DNA of 64,000 nt, taken from assembly GCA_013407085.1 (NCBI GenBank), contig JACCGJ010000660.1, positions 1 to 64,000 on the forward strand, read 5' to 3'. Positions 35,301 through 48,600 of this stretch are shown piece after piece. The position numbers and the translations under genes were made by a program. A model generated the notes under the pieces. The model ran no database searches and was not told the DNA's origin. It saw only the letters and a program-made list of their open reading frames with translations. The DNA comes from Atriophallophorus winterbourni (taxonomy: Eukaryota; Platyhelminthes; Trematoda; Plagiorchiida; Microphallidae). Position 1 is the stretch's first letter, and the number at the start of each line of letters is the position of its first letter.

Positions 35301-38300
35301 TGAAAAGTATNNNNNNNNNNNNNNNNNNNNNNNNNNNNNNNNNNNNNNNNNNNNNNNNNNNNNNNNNNNNNNNNNNNNNNNNNNNNNNNNNNNNNNNNNN
35401 NNNNNNNNNNNNNNNNNNNNNNNNNNNNNNNNNNNNNNNNNNNNNNNNNNNNNNNNNNNNNNNNNNNNNNNNNNNNNNNNNNNNNNNNNNNNNNNNNNNN
35501 NNNNNNNNNNNNNNNNNNNNNNNNNNNNNNNNNNNNNNNNNNNNNNNNNNNNNNNNNNNNNNNNNNNNNNNNNNNNNNNNNNNNNNNNNNNNNNNNNNNN
35601 NNNNNNNNNNNNNNNNNNNNNNNNNNNNNNNNNNNNNNNNNNNNNNNNNNNNNNNNNNNNNNNNNNNNNNNNNNNNNNNNNNNNNNNNNNNNNNNNNNNN
35701 NNNNNNNNNNNNNNNNNNNNNNNNNNNNNNNNNNNNNNNNNNNNNNNNNNNNNNNNNNNNNNNNNNNNNNNNNNNNNNNNNNNNNNNNNNNNNNNNNNNN
35801 NNNNNNNNNNNNNNNNNNNNNNNNNNNNNNNNNNNNNNNNNNNNNNNNNNNNNNNNNNNNNNNNNNNNNNNNNNNNNNNNNNNNNNNNNNNNNNNNNNNN
35901 NNNNNNNNNNNNNNNNNNNNNNNNNNNNNNNNNNNNNNNNNNNNNNNNNNNNNNNNNNNNNNNNNNNNNNNNNNNNNNNNNNNNNNNNNNNNNNNNNNNN
36001 NNNNNNNNNNNNNNNNNNNNNNNNNNNNNNNNNNNNNNNNNNNNNNNNNNNNNNNNNNNNNNNNNNNNNNNNNNNNNNNNNNNNNNNNNNNNNNNNNNNN
36101 NNNNNNNNNNNNNNNNNNNNNNNNNNNNNNNNNNNNNNNNNNNNNNNNNNNNNNNNNNNNNNNNNNNNNNNNNNNNNNNNNNNNNNNNNNNNNNNNNNNN
36201 NNNNNNNNNNNNNNNNNNNNNNNNNNNNNNNNNNNNNNNNNNNNNNNNNNNNNNNNNNNNNNNNNNNNNNNNNNNNNNNNNNNNNNNNNNNNNNNNNNNN
36301 NNNNNNNNNNCACTTGACAGCATACGGGATTAATTAATCACCGTGAGAAGAGGCCTACAACAAGACGATTTTGAGCTAAGAGAAAGTAGCCGCTGCAAAT
36401 TCTGTTCTGCTGGACCCAACCGAGGAGACGAGTCAATCCAAACGCAGTTCGTTCGCTGTTAGGGCATTCATCTGCACGAACTAAGCCACCTTTCCGTCAA
36501 TAACCAGTTTGGTTCATTTGAGAGAGATACGACGTCAAGAAGCGAGGTACCGGAATTGGGAATAATTTATTCTTCAAATCCTCTAACAATGAACGTCAAT
36601 CAGGATATTTGTCACGTCAATGTTAGGACATTCAGAGAGAGAGAGAAATGAAATCCAGCCAAGGAATCAATGTTGAGGTAGTCTAAACACCGTTATGCAC
36701 AAGCTGTGCTATCTCGCCGAATAATGTATCAAGCAAAATACTCTATCACGTAGATGATGAACTTAACAACGAAAGCGACAACAAACAGAATTAAAGAGAA
36801 AAACGAAAGATGATTGAGTGCTGATCACCGGGTGATTTATTTACCTTCAAAGTTTGGTGGAAAGGCCTCTTGCAGCGCTTTCAGTAGATGCTGTAAAACG
36901 AAAATAAAGGTCAAAGTTGTTTTCATTCTAATGGGAATGTTTTATTGTTGGTCATTTATATACGTTGCAAATGAAAACCAAACGAGCAAGTGAAATTTCA
37001 TGGAAGAAGCCACTTGTAAATTGATGGAAACAGTAGGTTCGGTAGCAAGCAACGGGAGTAGAAACGGTGTACAAGTACGAACCCAGCGGCAGTAAGTTGT
37101 GTTGTAGCACAAACAACGATAATGGTATGGTATATGGTATGGTATGAAAGCACAAGCCTGATCCAGGCAAAGTGCCGCACAGTCAGAGACTGCACGTGGG
37201 CTAAGTTACTGTCAGGTTGCCCAGGCCTAGACAGATAAAGGCAACGATAATACGTTGGAATGATGCTTGTTGAACATTTTCGTAAACCGTAGCACGTTAC
37301 CATCAACACTGGCTACACGAGTTGCGTCATTGCGCTGAGTAAACTGTGTAATTCAATATGTCGCCGAAAAGCCATCACATAGCACCACCAATAACAGGGA
37401 ATATAAATAGTACGGAAAATCCAGGTTAAACCGTTCAGTCATACAGCAATTACAACTGGAAAACCTGTATCGATAGCAACGCCTCGTTATCAACTGACTT
37501 TGTACGCGGGTAGCGGAACGACACTTGTCGCGGGACTGTCAACCAGTGGAGTTCCCCGTTCCGTGTATGGGTCCACAAAATGATTGTGACCATCGAGGAG
37601 TTGAATTCTCGTCTGCGTACTGCTGGCAGAATCGAGCAGACCAGCATTCACCGGGAGTTGAGGTGTGAGGGTGAACCGAATGCAGAGGCTTGCACGATAG
37701 ACGAGAATGAAGTCGTAGAGGGACAAGGCAATCAGCACCATGCCACGAACCGGGCGAAGGGAATTGCCGGCGACCAGTGTCTGTAGGGAAAATGGGAAAT
37801 GTGTAAGTGGTTTCTAAATCCAGGGTCACCGAGAAGATGAAGTTGGCTTGGAGATATCGGGTCTGGGGAGCAAAACATTTAGGCAAATAAATCAAGTGAA
37901 TCATACACGAACGTCTTACATGATTATACCTGAATTCACGAAAACAACAGTCAGCTGTTGTATCTAAAACCTTATTTTATTTGATTGATTAGCATTAGAC
38001 ACATCGACATGTAGGCGTCTCAAGAGACAGAACTTATTAGGAAGTAGTTTATGATCACGAAACATTGTATATAGGTATCAAATCACAAGCCTGGATCCAG
38101 GCAAAGTGCCGTAAAATCATGGCTTGTATGCTGGCTGAGATATCGTTACGCGTCAACAGATAAGAAACGGATCTAAGTCTAGCGCCGGCAACACCGTGCT
38201 AAATTGATTTGCCGTTGCGTGTGGATACATGCTGGAGACTCACTGCCATTCCAAAGTGCTGTTTCAGACCACTCCTGATGTCGCAAGGTTGTTTGTTTTA

Positions 38301-41300
38301 GCCCTGCGAACTCAACTGGCAAGCGGTGGTAGCAAGATGAGTCAACACAGGTTTTTATTACTAATGAGAAGCTACTGTAAATATGAGCGAAAAGGTTTCC
38401 GATAAAGAAAACCAGTGAATAGCATCGACTAGATTGCACAAACTCAAAAAGCACGCATGATCACGCTGTAAACATGACCTTTACTGTTATAGGAAAAATC
38501 GCGGCCTCTATAGAAATGAACTTTATCAAACAATATTTCTAATCTTCACACACCGCGCAACAAAAAGACATCAAAAATGAACGATCCGGTTGAGCGAAGC
38601 TATCAAACAGTTCTAGTTTAGCAACGAGGACAGTGTGGCTTGCAATGATCCGCATATCATCTCCAGGTTAGTGTCTTACGCATGTACAGTGCAAATCAGA
38701 CACCATAGTTTGAAGTGTAGATTGTCAGGCGAGAGAGGACAAATATCATAAGCTCGAAGATTATATCGAAAATGAAATTTAAAAGCAATCAGTTAGAGCA
38801 GTTTCCGGTACAGAAGCTTCGTCAGACCAATGTGATTGTCAGAACAGAGAACGTAATTTAAGAGCACTCAATCCAACGTCTCTAATTAATCTCACCACGT
38901 AACAGCCTATTGACATTGCAGGGACATCATGTCACGTAGACAAAGCCCGCACCAATCGGCCTATTTACTCAGTGCAGCGTGAACTTGGTCAAGGTCAGTT
39001 GACACTGTGAGTCACAATCGCACGATTAATCACGTGTGACAAATGGTATAAAAATATAACTAAGTATCAACACGGCAAACTTAAACTAATATCTGTCCGT
39101 TGTAATACCATGATTCCAAAGGTTGTCATAGCCGAGGGTGGCAGTGGGGATATGCTCTCAATGTTTATAAAATGCTCCCAAATAGCCTCTGACAACCAAG
39201 TTCAGATTCTGGCCTGCACGAGTGGCTCCTAGAGCTGCTTCTACCAACAGGTGAAGGAGCGAGGGCGAGTGACTGGCGCCTGAAAACCAGTTTGCTTCGG
39301 GAAGATGGAGTCTGGGAGGGCATTACATCTAATAGAAGGAAAACCCTAATTTTAAACCTCCGTTGTCTCGCAGGATTATTATTATATATTTGCACAATCT
39401 GATACAGATATAGTGCCGTTCAACATAAACAATGAGATGTACAAAGCGAGAAGGGGGGTACAAAGCGTTGTCATCGGCATCGTTGAACGTAGGCATGATA
39501 CTACCCGGTGGCCTACACCGAAGTAGGGGAGATTTCGTTTAGGGGGTCCCACCCCGAGCCTTTACCCACAAGGCAGTGGAGCGAGAGAGGTTCGCACCTA
39601 TCGGTGGCCGGTGACCGACGAAGCGGTTCATACGCCCTTTTCTGGGAATTTCCACTTCGGAGCCCGATAACCCCGTTGATAGGTTGGTGGCTGCAGTTTT
39701 TGCCTGTGCACCATACAATGTCCTTGAATAGGACAAGGGGCAGTGACTTTTGGAGCGGCGAGTCACATCCGCCGCGTCGTGATGTCATCATTGGATTTTT
39801 GTGGCTTTTATAGGGAGAACGCTTGCCAGGCGAAAACCCACCACACCCTCAGACACCACCGCCGAACCTTTCGCTGAGCTCGGAGAACCGAGCCCACCCA
39901 GCTGGAACCACGTGGAGGTATTTCGGCAAGCAGGATACCCGACCGCGGGATCGATATCAATGGAGATCTCTACTTCAACTATCTTGTTGATTGCATACCT
40001 ACCATTACTCGGAAGCCATTACCAATAATACTGAAGTTATATTATTATATTACTATTAATGGTGACGACACAGATTTCATGTGAACAATATCAGATCTCA
40101 CTTGTGAAAGTGCGTAAACATTTTGCTCGTTTACTAATGAGTAGACAACGAGACAAAAATACATCAGACAATTTATTGACCACACGGAAAACGAATGACG
40201 TACTTTCAATCCAGAATTAGAAAGAGTCCGATCCTGCAATGGCTCGACCGCGCACATAAATGGAAGTGTATACAACAAGGCCTGCATAACAAGAGAAAAT
40301 TTACATGCGTATAAATAGCCAATTTCAAGGAAGAAGTCGATAACAAAGATACCACGTTTGTTCAACGTAGAAACTGATCTCCCACAATTGCATTAGCCCT
40401 CAACTTCGCTTGGTGACCTATGGAACTAGGACCAAATCCAACATTCCGATTCTATTGTTCCTCGGTTGTCGCTAGTCGTTACGTTAGTCCACACCAACTT
40501 AGTCCGGCTCTGAATGGGAATGCAGACTCAAATGCTCCCATTGCGATTTTTGAAATTACCAATAACATCACTGTTACACGATTATTTGCAATAACCGCGC
40601 TATCCCAACCTTGAGACATCTGATAGTGTTTCTTGTGCTTGTGTTTCGTTGGCATAACGTTGTAAAAGCCCATACAATCAAACTCAAGCGTAACAACGAA
40701 AATTATGTTCGGTTCAGACTTTTTGAATCGACATTTCGGAGTTTAATGGCAAGGGGATGTTTTGGGTTGAGAAAGGTGAACAGAGGTTTCCATTTAAAGG
40801 TTCCTTTTCAGACCACAAACAGTAACTGAATGGTCAACTTGCCATCAGGAGGAGTAAATTACAGAAGAAAGATTTATTCGTTTCTCGTTCAGGGGAAAAG
40901 ATGAAACATAACGCGTGGAAGAGTAAGATCCCCGAATTATAGGGAAATCATGCGGCGGCCATGCAATATCTGATGAAATAACTCTGATCAGTTTGTCACA
41001 TTCAAGGGAATGTCGATCCACAATGGTATGTCGAATAAAATCAGCTGAGACACGGATTAGTCGTGCGATATGCTTGTTGCTTTCGAATAACTCGATTAAC
41101 TTACAGGTTTATCCGTTATCATGTGGAAAGAACTGCAATGCTCCCTGCACTCTCAAAAATAATAGTAATTATTTCCGTATAGGTTCAAGCACTCTGGCAA
41201 TACCACAACGCAAGCATCGTCACTGTGACAGCACACGTATGCACAAGCAACCTAAACACGACAACGAAATGCTAACAGATGCACGTCTGAATGATTCGAG

Positions 41301-42620
41301 AGACGGCCAACATCTACATGACATCTTTAGCGCACAAAATGACAGGTAGAACGAATCGCGAAACTCACTTTGGTGAAGAGGTTCAGAGAGTTCGATGTGT
41401 TGAGCAAATTCTCCAGATGATTTTGAATAACGATGTGCGGGTTCGAATCCACAATTGTGTGGGGGTCGGGTGGAAGAGAAATGTGTTGAAGAGTGGGACT
41501 GAATCCCAGCGAGACTGTGAAGCCCAGTCCCAAGCGGTAAGATATGTCCACCTGCAAGTATGCAGAATGATCAAATATCGCATGGTAGGCTGAGATTCGC
41601 CAAGCGAGGAAACCAGCGTTCAGCAAAATTAAGGAAACATAGTTGGCGGCAGAATGTCCAGCGAATTGTATGTGGCTTCAGATTAAAGCGTTTGCACCAG
41701 ACTGCCTTTAGTATTATGGGACATATTTTTACTCATACAACTCGAAATTAATCAAGATTGCACGGCAGTAATTGCGAATATTGCCGAATACGGCAGCATA
41801 ACTGTCTTGTAACGAAACATGGCCCCCTTAGATGATGAAATTCCACTAAAAAGGAGGCATAAAACAGGGAGGCTGATTGAATCGAAGATTCAGAAAAGCA
41901 GTCGGCGCAATCGGTGTTGCATGTCAAAGATGTACCGTTTGGTTAATACAACGTATGCTTACGGACGGGAAGGTAGAAGAGTCAAGATTCAGTGAACAAT
42001 AGAGCAAACAGCAATTTAGTTTTGCTGAACAATTTTGCTGTACGCACACTTCAATTAATTTTTCTTGAAAAGTATCGCCACAGGTTCTTCGGTAAAAAAA
42101 ACCAATTCTGTCTGATATCAATCAATTGTATTTTGTTCAAGGATGGCTTTATTACTGCTCAGACATCATGACGAGGATATCAAAATCTCGATAGTTGTCT
42201 ATCTAAAATTCTCAACGAAAACTTACGTGAAAGCCTACATTTATAATGAGTGTGCACACCACTTACGATGGGACGGTCGCAGAACGTGAAACTCTTGAAT
42301 GAGTAAAACGAAATCACCACGATAGCTACCGTGCGAGTTTCACGTCCCAGCTTTTATAGCAATTCCAATTGAAAGCATCCCAACACAACAAATCTCAAAC
42401 AAACTAGTTGTTTCATGTAACGAAAATAGAAGATCTCTTGTTTTGACTAACCATGGGCATACTAGATCTCACGGGGACTGAAGAGATAATTCTCGATGCA
42501 ACGTTAATTTTGGGAGACAAATCGGCAGCAAACGTCTCACAAGGATGAAAATTATGTATGTATGAAATCACAAGTCTGATCCAGGCAAAGTGCCGCACAG
42601 TCAGAGACTGCACGTAGCTA

Positions 42621-42664
<44 letters not shown>

Positions 42665-45600
42665 CATTTAAAAATGAAAAGTGCCACCCGGCAATGCACG
42701 AGAAAAAGAAAGAAAGGTACAATATGAGGGGGGATTTTTTTGTCCATTGTTCCACATGTCAATTTTTTGTACTTTTTTTTCACAAATTTGAGGGGGGGGG
42801 CTAAAATACTGTCAGGTTGCCCAGGCCTAGACAGTTAAGGGGAAGGAAAATAGCAATAGCAGTGAGACTCCAGCGTGTACTCGCACGCAGCTCATTACCG
42901 GTGGCAAATCATGTACGAAACCTTTGAACAGTTGTGCTTGGACTAACGTTTTCACTGAATGTACGAAAGTCTGTAGTCATGTCCAAAAAGACGACCGAGA
43001 CAGCAATAATAGCGAACTGGCGCACGCAAAACTCGAACGCAGTGCATCAATTCAGCACGCAAAGCCATCGGCCAAAGCGAAAAATGTGCATGAAAGCATA
43101 AGCCTGATCCAGGCAAAGTGCCGTACAGTCAGAGACTGCACGTGGGCTAAGATACTGTCAGGTTGCCAAGGCCTAGATAGATATGAGAAAGAAAATAGAA
43201 ATGGAAGTGAAATCCCAGCGTGTTTCAGCATGCAGCTCACTACCGGTGGCAACTCAATTTAGCACGGCGTTAGCCGCACAGCACACGATTGCACATCATT
43301 GCAAACTGACGGAAAATCACGCGAATACGGACAGTTCATCAACGCAGATCCTGAAAGTAATGTTCACATAAAGTGAGTGTGAGCAGCAAGAAGCCGGTCA
43401 TCATATGTGTGTTAGATTTGCGAGCAAAAGACGGGAAATTGTTGAAGAGAAATACTTACCAAATATTTTGAGCCATAGACAAGAGAAAGTGTTTTCAAAT
43501 TGTACGCATGGGGGTGCACGCCTGATGGCAAGTAAACATCTGCAAACAAAGAAAGGCATAAGAATGAAGTGAATAATGTTGCGATAAAAACCTGGTCAGA
43601 TCAATGTAAAAGTGACCTCTGGTGGTAATGTTTTAGCTACAGATCAAAGCTCAATGAGGATGGGAGTCAGCGGAATATCGCGTGTGAAGATCGGGGTGGA
43701 ACATGGTTAATTTCTCTTTGAAAATAAGCTGCAAGCTTCGCTCCTCCCCTGGAATTTACCAAAAAGAATGTGAGGTCATCGTTAACGTATCCGAAGGGCA
43801 GTGAGTCAAAACAAGTTTGGCCATCCTCCTTTGTCATTGGTGGTCAGGTTAGCGTGGAGATGTCTTGTCACATATCATTAAAAACACTTCACCTGATTGA
43901 CTCAGATGTTTCCTTTTTATCAAGAGAGACGCCATGTACTGAAAAATATCATTTGAGAAACAATACGCAAACGAGAAAAAAGTTCTGTAACTGAACTCCA
44001 GGTGATGAATCCATTTTACTCTAACTACGGTCAACAGATAAATGTCACTTCGGTCGCATGTAAATGGAATGATTAATTATCATCTATAACCTTAATTATC
44101 CGCTGAGATGTGAAAACTTTCATACGATTACGACATATAGACATTACACAATAACCACACCATTCGCGGGAAATGGTGCATGAGTACACACATCAACCTG
44201 CATCATACGCCATATGTGATACATACCATTGACACCATGGCAACGAAAGTGATACAAACACAAAATAGACGATATATTGAGGTGTTAACAAGCAATTTAA
44301 GCGCGAAATTGGCCACATTGAGAGCGGTAGATGGCACCATCATTGTAGGGGTTGGCAAGAAGCGTATTACTTGGAAAGACAGCTCTGCTCAAGTTTCTGA
44401 GACCCACTAATTTAATTACATCCTCGTAGCAGATGTACACGTGATCTACACACAGGTTCGAACTCTGTTAACAAATCAATAAAGTGAATCGATCAAGCAA
44501 TGGCTGGTAAAGCAGTACATTTCGAGAACGAAAAACCAGATGTTGACGCGGATTGGAAAGAATATTCATCAGATTTCAAAGAACAAAAGGCTGATGAAAC
44601 GCAGGAAGAGAACTCAATCTTGCTAGAAGATGACGTATCATTGAGTAATGAATCTGAAGTGGTGGCCCAACTCTCGCGACTTTCTCAGACCGATTTGAAT
44701 GTGGGATTTCCAAGCAGTTACTGTACACAACTGATTAAAATGACGGCTGCATTGGCTCACGAACAAGAACAGGCTATGATTCATAAGAGCTGGCAAGCTA
44801 TTCGTCGAAGTGTTGGTCAACGTAGCTCCATGACAATGACATCCAAAGCAGCACGTGTAAAACCGTTGTTACCGATTCCAAAAGCTTTAAGGATGGTGTT
44901 ACACGAGGGTCAACTAGTTTGGATTGCTGGACAAATGTGGGTATTTTTGTGGCTTGCAACCCAAATGGATTCTTCTATGAGAATACGAGATCGAAATAGT
45001 GTATTGACGGAGTACTTTTCATTGCAGATTCCCGGGGAATTCGAGATGCGACTGAGGGCAATAATTTTGATCATGATAACGATGTTCATCTATCTACCAC
45101 TCGCCTTTTTACACTTTAGTTTCGTCCTGGATGACATACCGGAAGAGTGAGTTGACCATTGCTACTTTCTTGTATCAAAACGTTCAAGATCCACAGATTT
45201 GACGACTTTGGCACTATCATCATCATCATCATCGCATTTTACAAACATCATGTGGCGAAGATTGAGTGCCATACAATCACAACAAAACTATCCGGATAGA
45301 TAATGAGGGAAGGGAGAATTTAGATTCGATATACGTATCCAGAAGTTTGCGACAACTACGTAGCTGACATATACAACAACCAATCTATTGACGTATATTA
45401 AAGTTCAAATATCAGATAATGCAAAATACCATTAGCAAGAATGAGCGAGGTGACAGATGTAGGCGTGTTCTTTAAAAGAGCCTACAAATACGTCCACACT
45501 GCTCTACCGGCTAGATCATGCCTATAACATGAAGAACAGTCGCATTCCAGAACATTCATTCAACATAGTCGGGCATATTGTCCCTACCGGATTGTATAGT

Positions 45601-48600
45601 GCCGCAAAGCGCTGCGGGGTGTTGAATTTTCGTGTGCTCCATAGACACATCCATGGTGGGTGCCCATAGAAAGGAGTCAACAATAAAGCCAGCAGAAACT
45701 TCACAAATTCACATATAAAAAAACACGGAGTAAAATAACGAATCTCTGGACCCATTAGAGAAATATACATGGGTTCTAATGCCAAAAACTAAATCCGAAT
45801 CTGATATTTATGAAGATAGTCGTTTGAAGATATTATCCCTGTTCCTTATAGAAGGTGTCACTCCAGAATAAGTTGCTGTGCTAAGTTGACACGAACATTT
45901 CCACAGATTCGATTCAACACCGAGTACTGTGAAATTGCATGCCACGTGATCCGCAGCAGCGGGCTTTTAAAAAACAGTTAGAACGATAAGTATTGGAAAA
46001 TATTCGGATAAGCAACCTGGATAAAAAGCGAAATGAGATACGAATGGAGGTATAACTACATGGTACAAAAGAGAGGATATCATACTCTACTAAACTAGAT
46101 GAAAAATACAATGTTTAAATCGCAAATCAGCGAAGAAAGCTCACTGGTGAATCATTCACAACGGCACGTGGAACACAGTCGTGCCGAGACAGAAACAATC
46201 GCGTTAAAGCGAGAAGTTGACAGGGTGTGATGTTGAATAGTGACATTCAAACACCAGCGGGGACACGGCAGGAAATTTGATGGATAAAGGTTAGGTGTAC
46301 TCGACCCACAGCTTTGCGGGTAAGGTTCCTTGGCCAAAGGTTATCATCGCCCACCATAACTGTTCACTATTCTACGATGATCCAATAAAATCTAACTTTC
46401 ACGGACGTGAATCCGGTCACTTTAGCTAATAAACATCAACCAGTAGCAATCAGGGCAAGTAATTGCACGAGCCAAGCCTTACGGTCTGCGTTAGGATGTG
46501 ATTGATTTGGTTGATTACAAAAACCAGCTGCTCAAAACCTTCAGGAAAACGACTGCTAATAATCATCATCATCATCAAAGACAGCATTACACCAGTAGCA
46601 CGTACCGAATGCTTAACTGTCATACAACCATGAAAAAGTAAAATCCTAAAAGATGGGGAAGGGTGGGACTTAAATTGCTACGGCTTCTATAGAAGAGTAA
46701 GCACAAACAAACTGGGAAGAGGTGCCTAGACATCGAATGGAACATGCATTCAAACAAGTTTCGTGAACGAGTAGAGCAACATCAGCACGGCAGCTTCCTT
46801 GCGGCTTTCACTGCCATGCATCATAACAAGCTTTTCTCGTCACTCCGCTTGACAACATACAAGGTTATGCAAACACTCCAAGAAGATGCTTAGTGCAAGA
46901 CCGCCATTGAACACGGTTTCGGACATATCCTGAAGCGTAACTAACCATTGCGATATATGATCGCGGGGACACCAGCCTGGAAGACGCGCTGCGCCTACTT
47001 TGGAAAGGTTACTAGTAAGAATTTTTAGCTGCCTATGCCATGTGACGGTTTGGCCACCGCCAATCAGGATGTGGCGCCGCAAAAAGAATCTGTTTCGGAA
47101 GTCGGTGGTCCGGCATCCGTAAAACGTGACCCAACCAGCGTAACCTATGCAGGTTGATCTGCTTCTCTATATCGACATTACTACCAAACAACTTATTTCG
47201 GAGATCATCAGTGCGCATACGATTGTAACTGCTAACTCCTAGAATGCTGCGGAGACACCGGTTGTCAAATACTCGGAGACGCTGAATGTGTTCTTTACGT
47301 AAGTGTGCGACATCCACACTTCACGGAAGAGATCTCCTAATGTGCTGATTAGGACTTGGCCACCTTCTTTGAACAAAACAGGGGCCAGCAGCTTTGAATC
47401 GTTTCATGGATTTGATACATTCTTTAATTTCTGAGTCATTAGGGGGATCTACGCTAACAGACCAAGGATCACACTGCTTCAAATGTGGGAAAGATTCTGT
47501 TGCAGGCGACCAGCTGAATTGTTCTTCAAAATGTTCGGCCCAGCGTGACAGGCGGCGATTCTTATTAGTGATAAGAGTACCGTCTATTTCAGAGATAGTC
47601 TCACTCACCTTTTTTCGTAGGCCCAGTCGATCGAATAAGTTGGAAGAGTTTTCGCACGTTACCCGCATTATTTGCTATTTCCATTTCTTCGACCTTATTT
47701 AGCCACCACCTTTCTCTGTCTAGTCTTAAGCTCCGTTTAAGTTCATTCATCACGCGTCTAAGCTCTGTATTGTGTCCAGGACCGTGAGGTATTCCGCGTC
47801 GATGGTGAAGAATTTCTATAGAGCGCTGTGAAATCCAGTGGGACTTTTGGGTTCGTTGTGCAGTCTCACAGGCTGTTATTGCGGCGGCTCGCATAATCCC
47901 TGCTATTTTGTTCCACCTTTCATCGGTAGTTGCTAAACACTAGATTCATACCCACAGTGTAACAATACACGCATGAATGTTCTACAATCGTGTGAAATTG
48001 GATATATGACCTGGCATGATAGTGATGCGTTGATGGAATAACAGTTAATTCCAACAAGCGCATCCTTTGGGGTTCACAAAATCTTACAATTTAATTCCAC
48101 TACTATTGTCAGGACTCCTCTTCAGCTGACCAGAAAGATTCTATACGCGCAACAGCAAAGACAATCGGTACGAAAGTCTCGCCGATGGTCCTTGGATCCA
48201 CGATTCGACCAATTCCGAAGACCCCGAAGACGTCAATGGGCGACTGTTTTATTACTGCTCGTCCAGGTCGCTTTGATCGCCAGTCTTATACTGCTAATGA
48301 CAAGTGAGTGGATCATATTGTATTGAAAAGACGCTATCGCCTCATGCTTTTCCATTGCCGTGATCGCATAATTTTCTGTATCACAAGTCGATGCAGGGCA
48401 TAGACAGCTAACGGACCTAACTAGTAACCTTTACAAATGTGGCACACCCGCTGGGGTCCCCGCGATCAAATATAGCAGTGGCTAGTTACGCTTCAAGAGA
48501 TGTCTGCAAATCGTGTTCAGTGGCGGTCCTGGAGAAAACACGTTTTTGGATTGTTAATTTTGTATGTTGTCGAGCGAAGTGGCGAGGAAAGCTTGTTATG

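Larger units (their letters stand above)
30201..35310. repeat. Large duplicated segment, copy A
   Basis: From CACTTGACAGCATACGGG to the edge of the N gap. The same order of sequence recurs at 36311-42075. It holds two MED14 exons (31383-31664 and 30731-30776), SINE family C, module R3 and a LINE 5' fragment. The core 31380-33005 matches copy B with a single difference seen (31551); the outer parts differ every few tens of bases. Confidence 0.85.
36311..42075. repeat. Large duplicated segment, copy B
   Basis: Starts after the gap with the same CACTTGACAGCATACGGG as 30201 and ends TTCTTGAAAAGTAT at about 42075, the same word at which copy A meets the gap. It is longer than copy A mainly through a 0.56-kb insertion at 39376-39937. 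Confidence 0.85.

Noticed and set aside
35159..36337. Open frames of 345-384 codons over the N gap
   Set aside because: They consist of undetermined bases and have no meaning.
41924..42121. 65-codon minus frame near the end of copy B as a MED14 exon
   Set aside because: No similarity to MED14 and no matching splice phase; present in altered form at the gap edge of copy A.
44180..44410. 76-codon open frame upstream of TSP-B
   Set aside because: No recognisable domain, poor spacing to the TSP-B ATG, and length expected by chance; treated as leader or intergenic.
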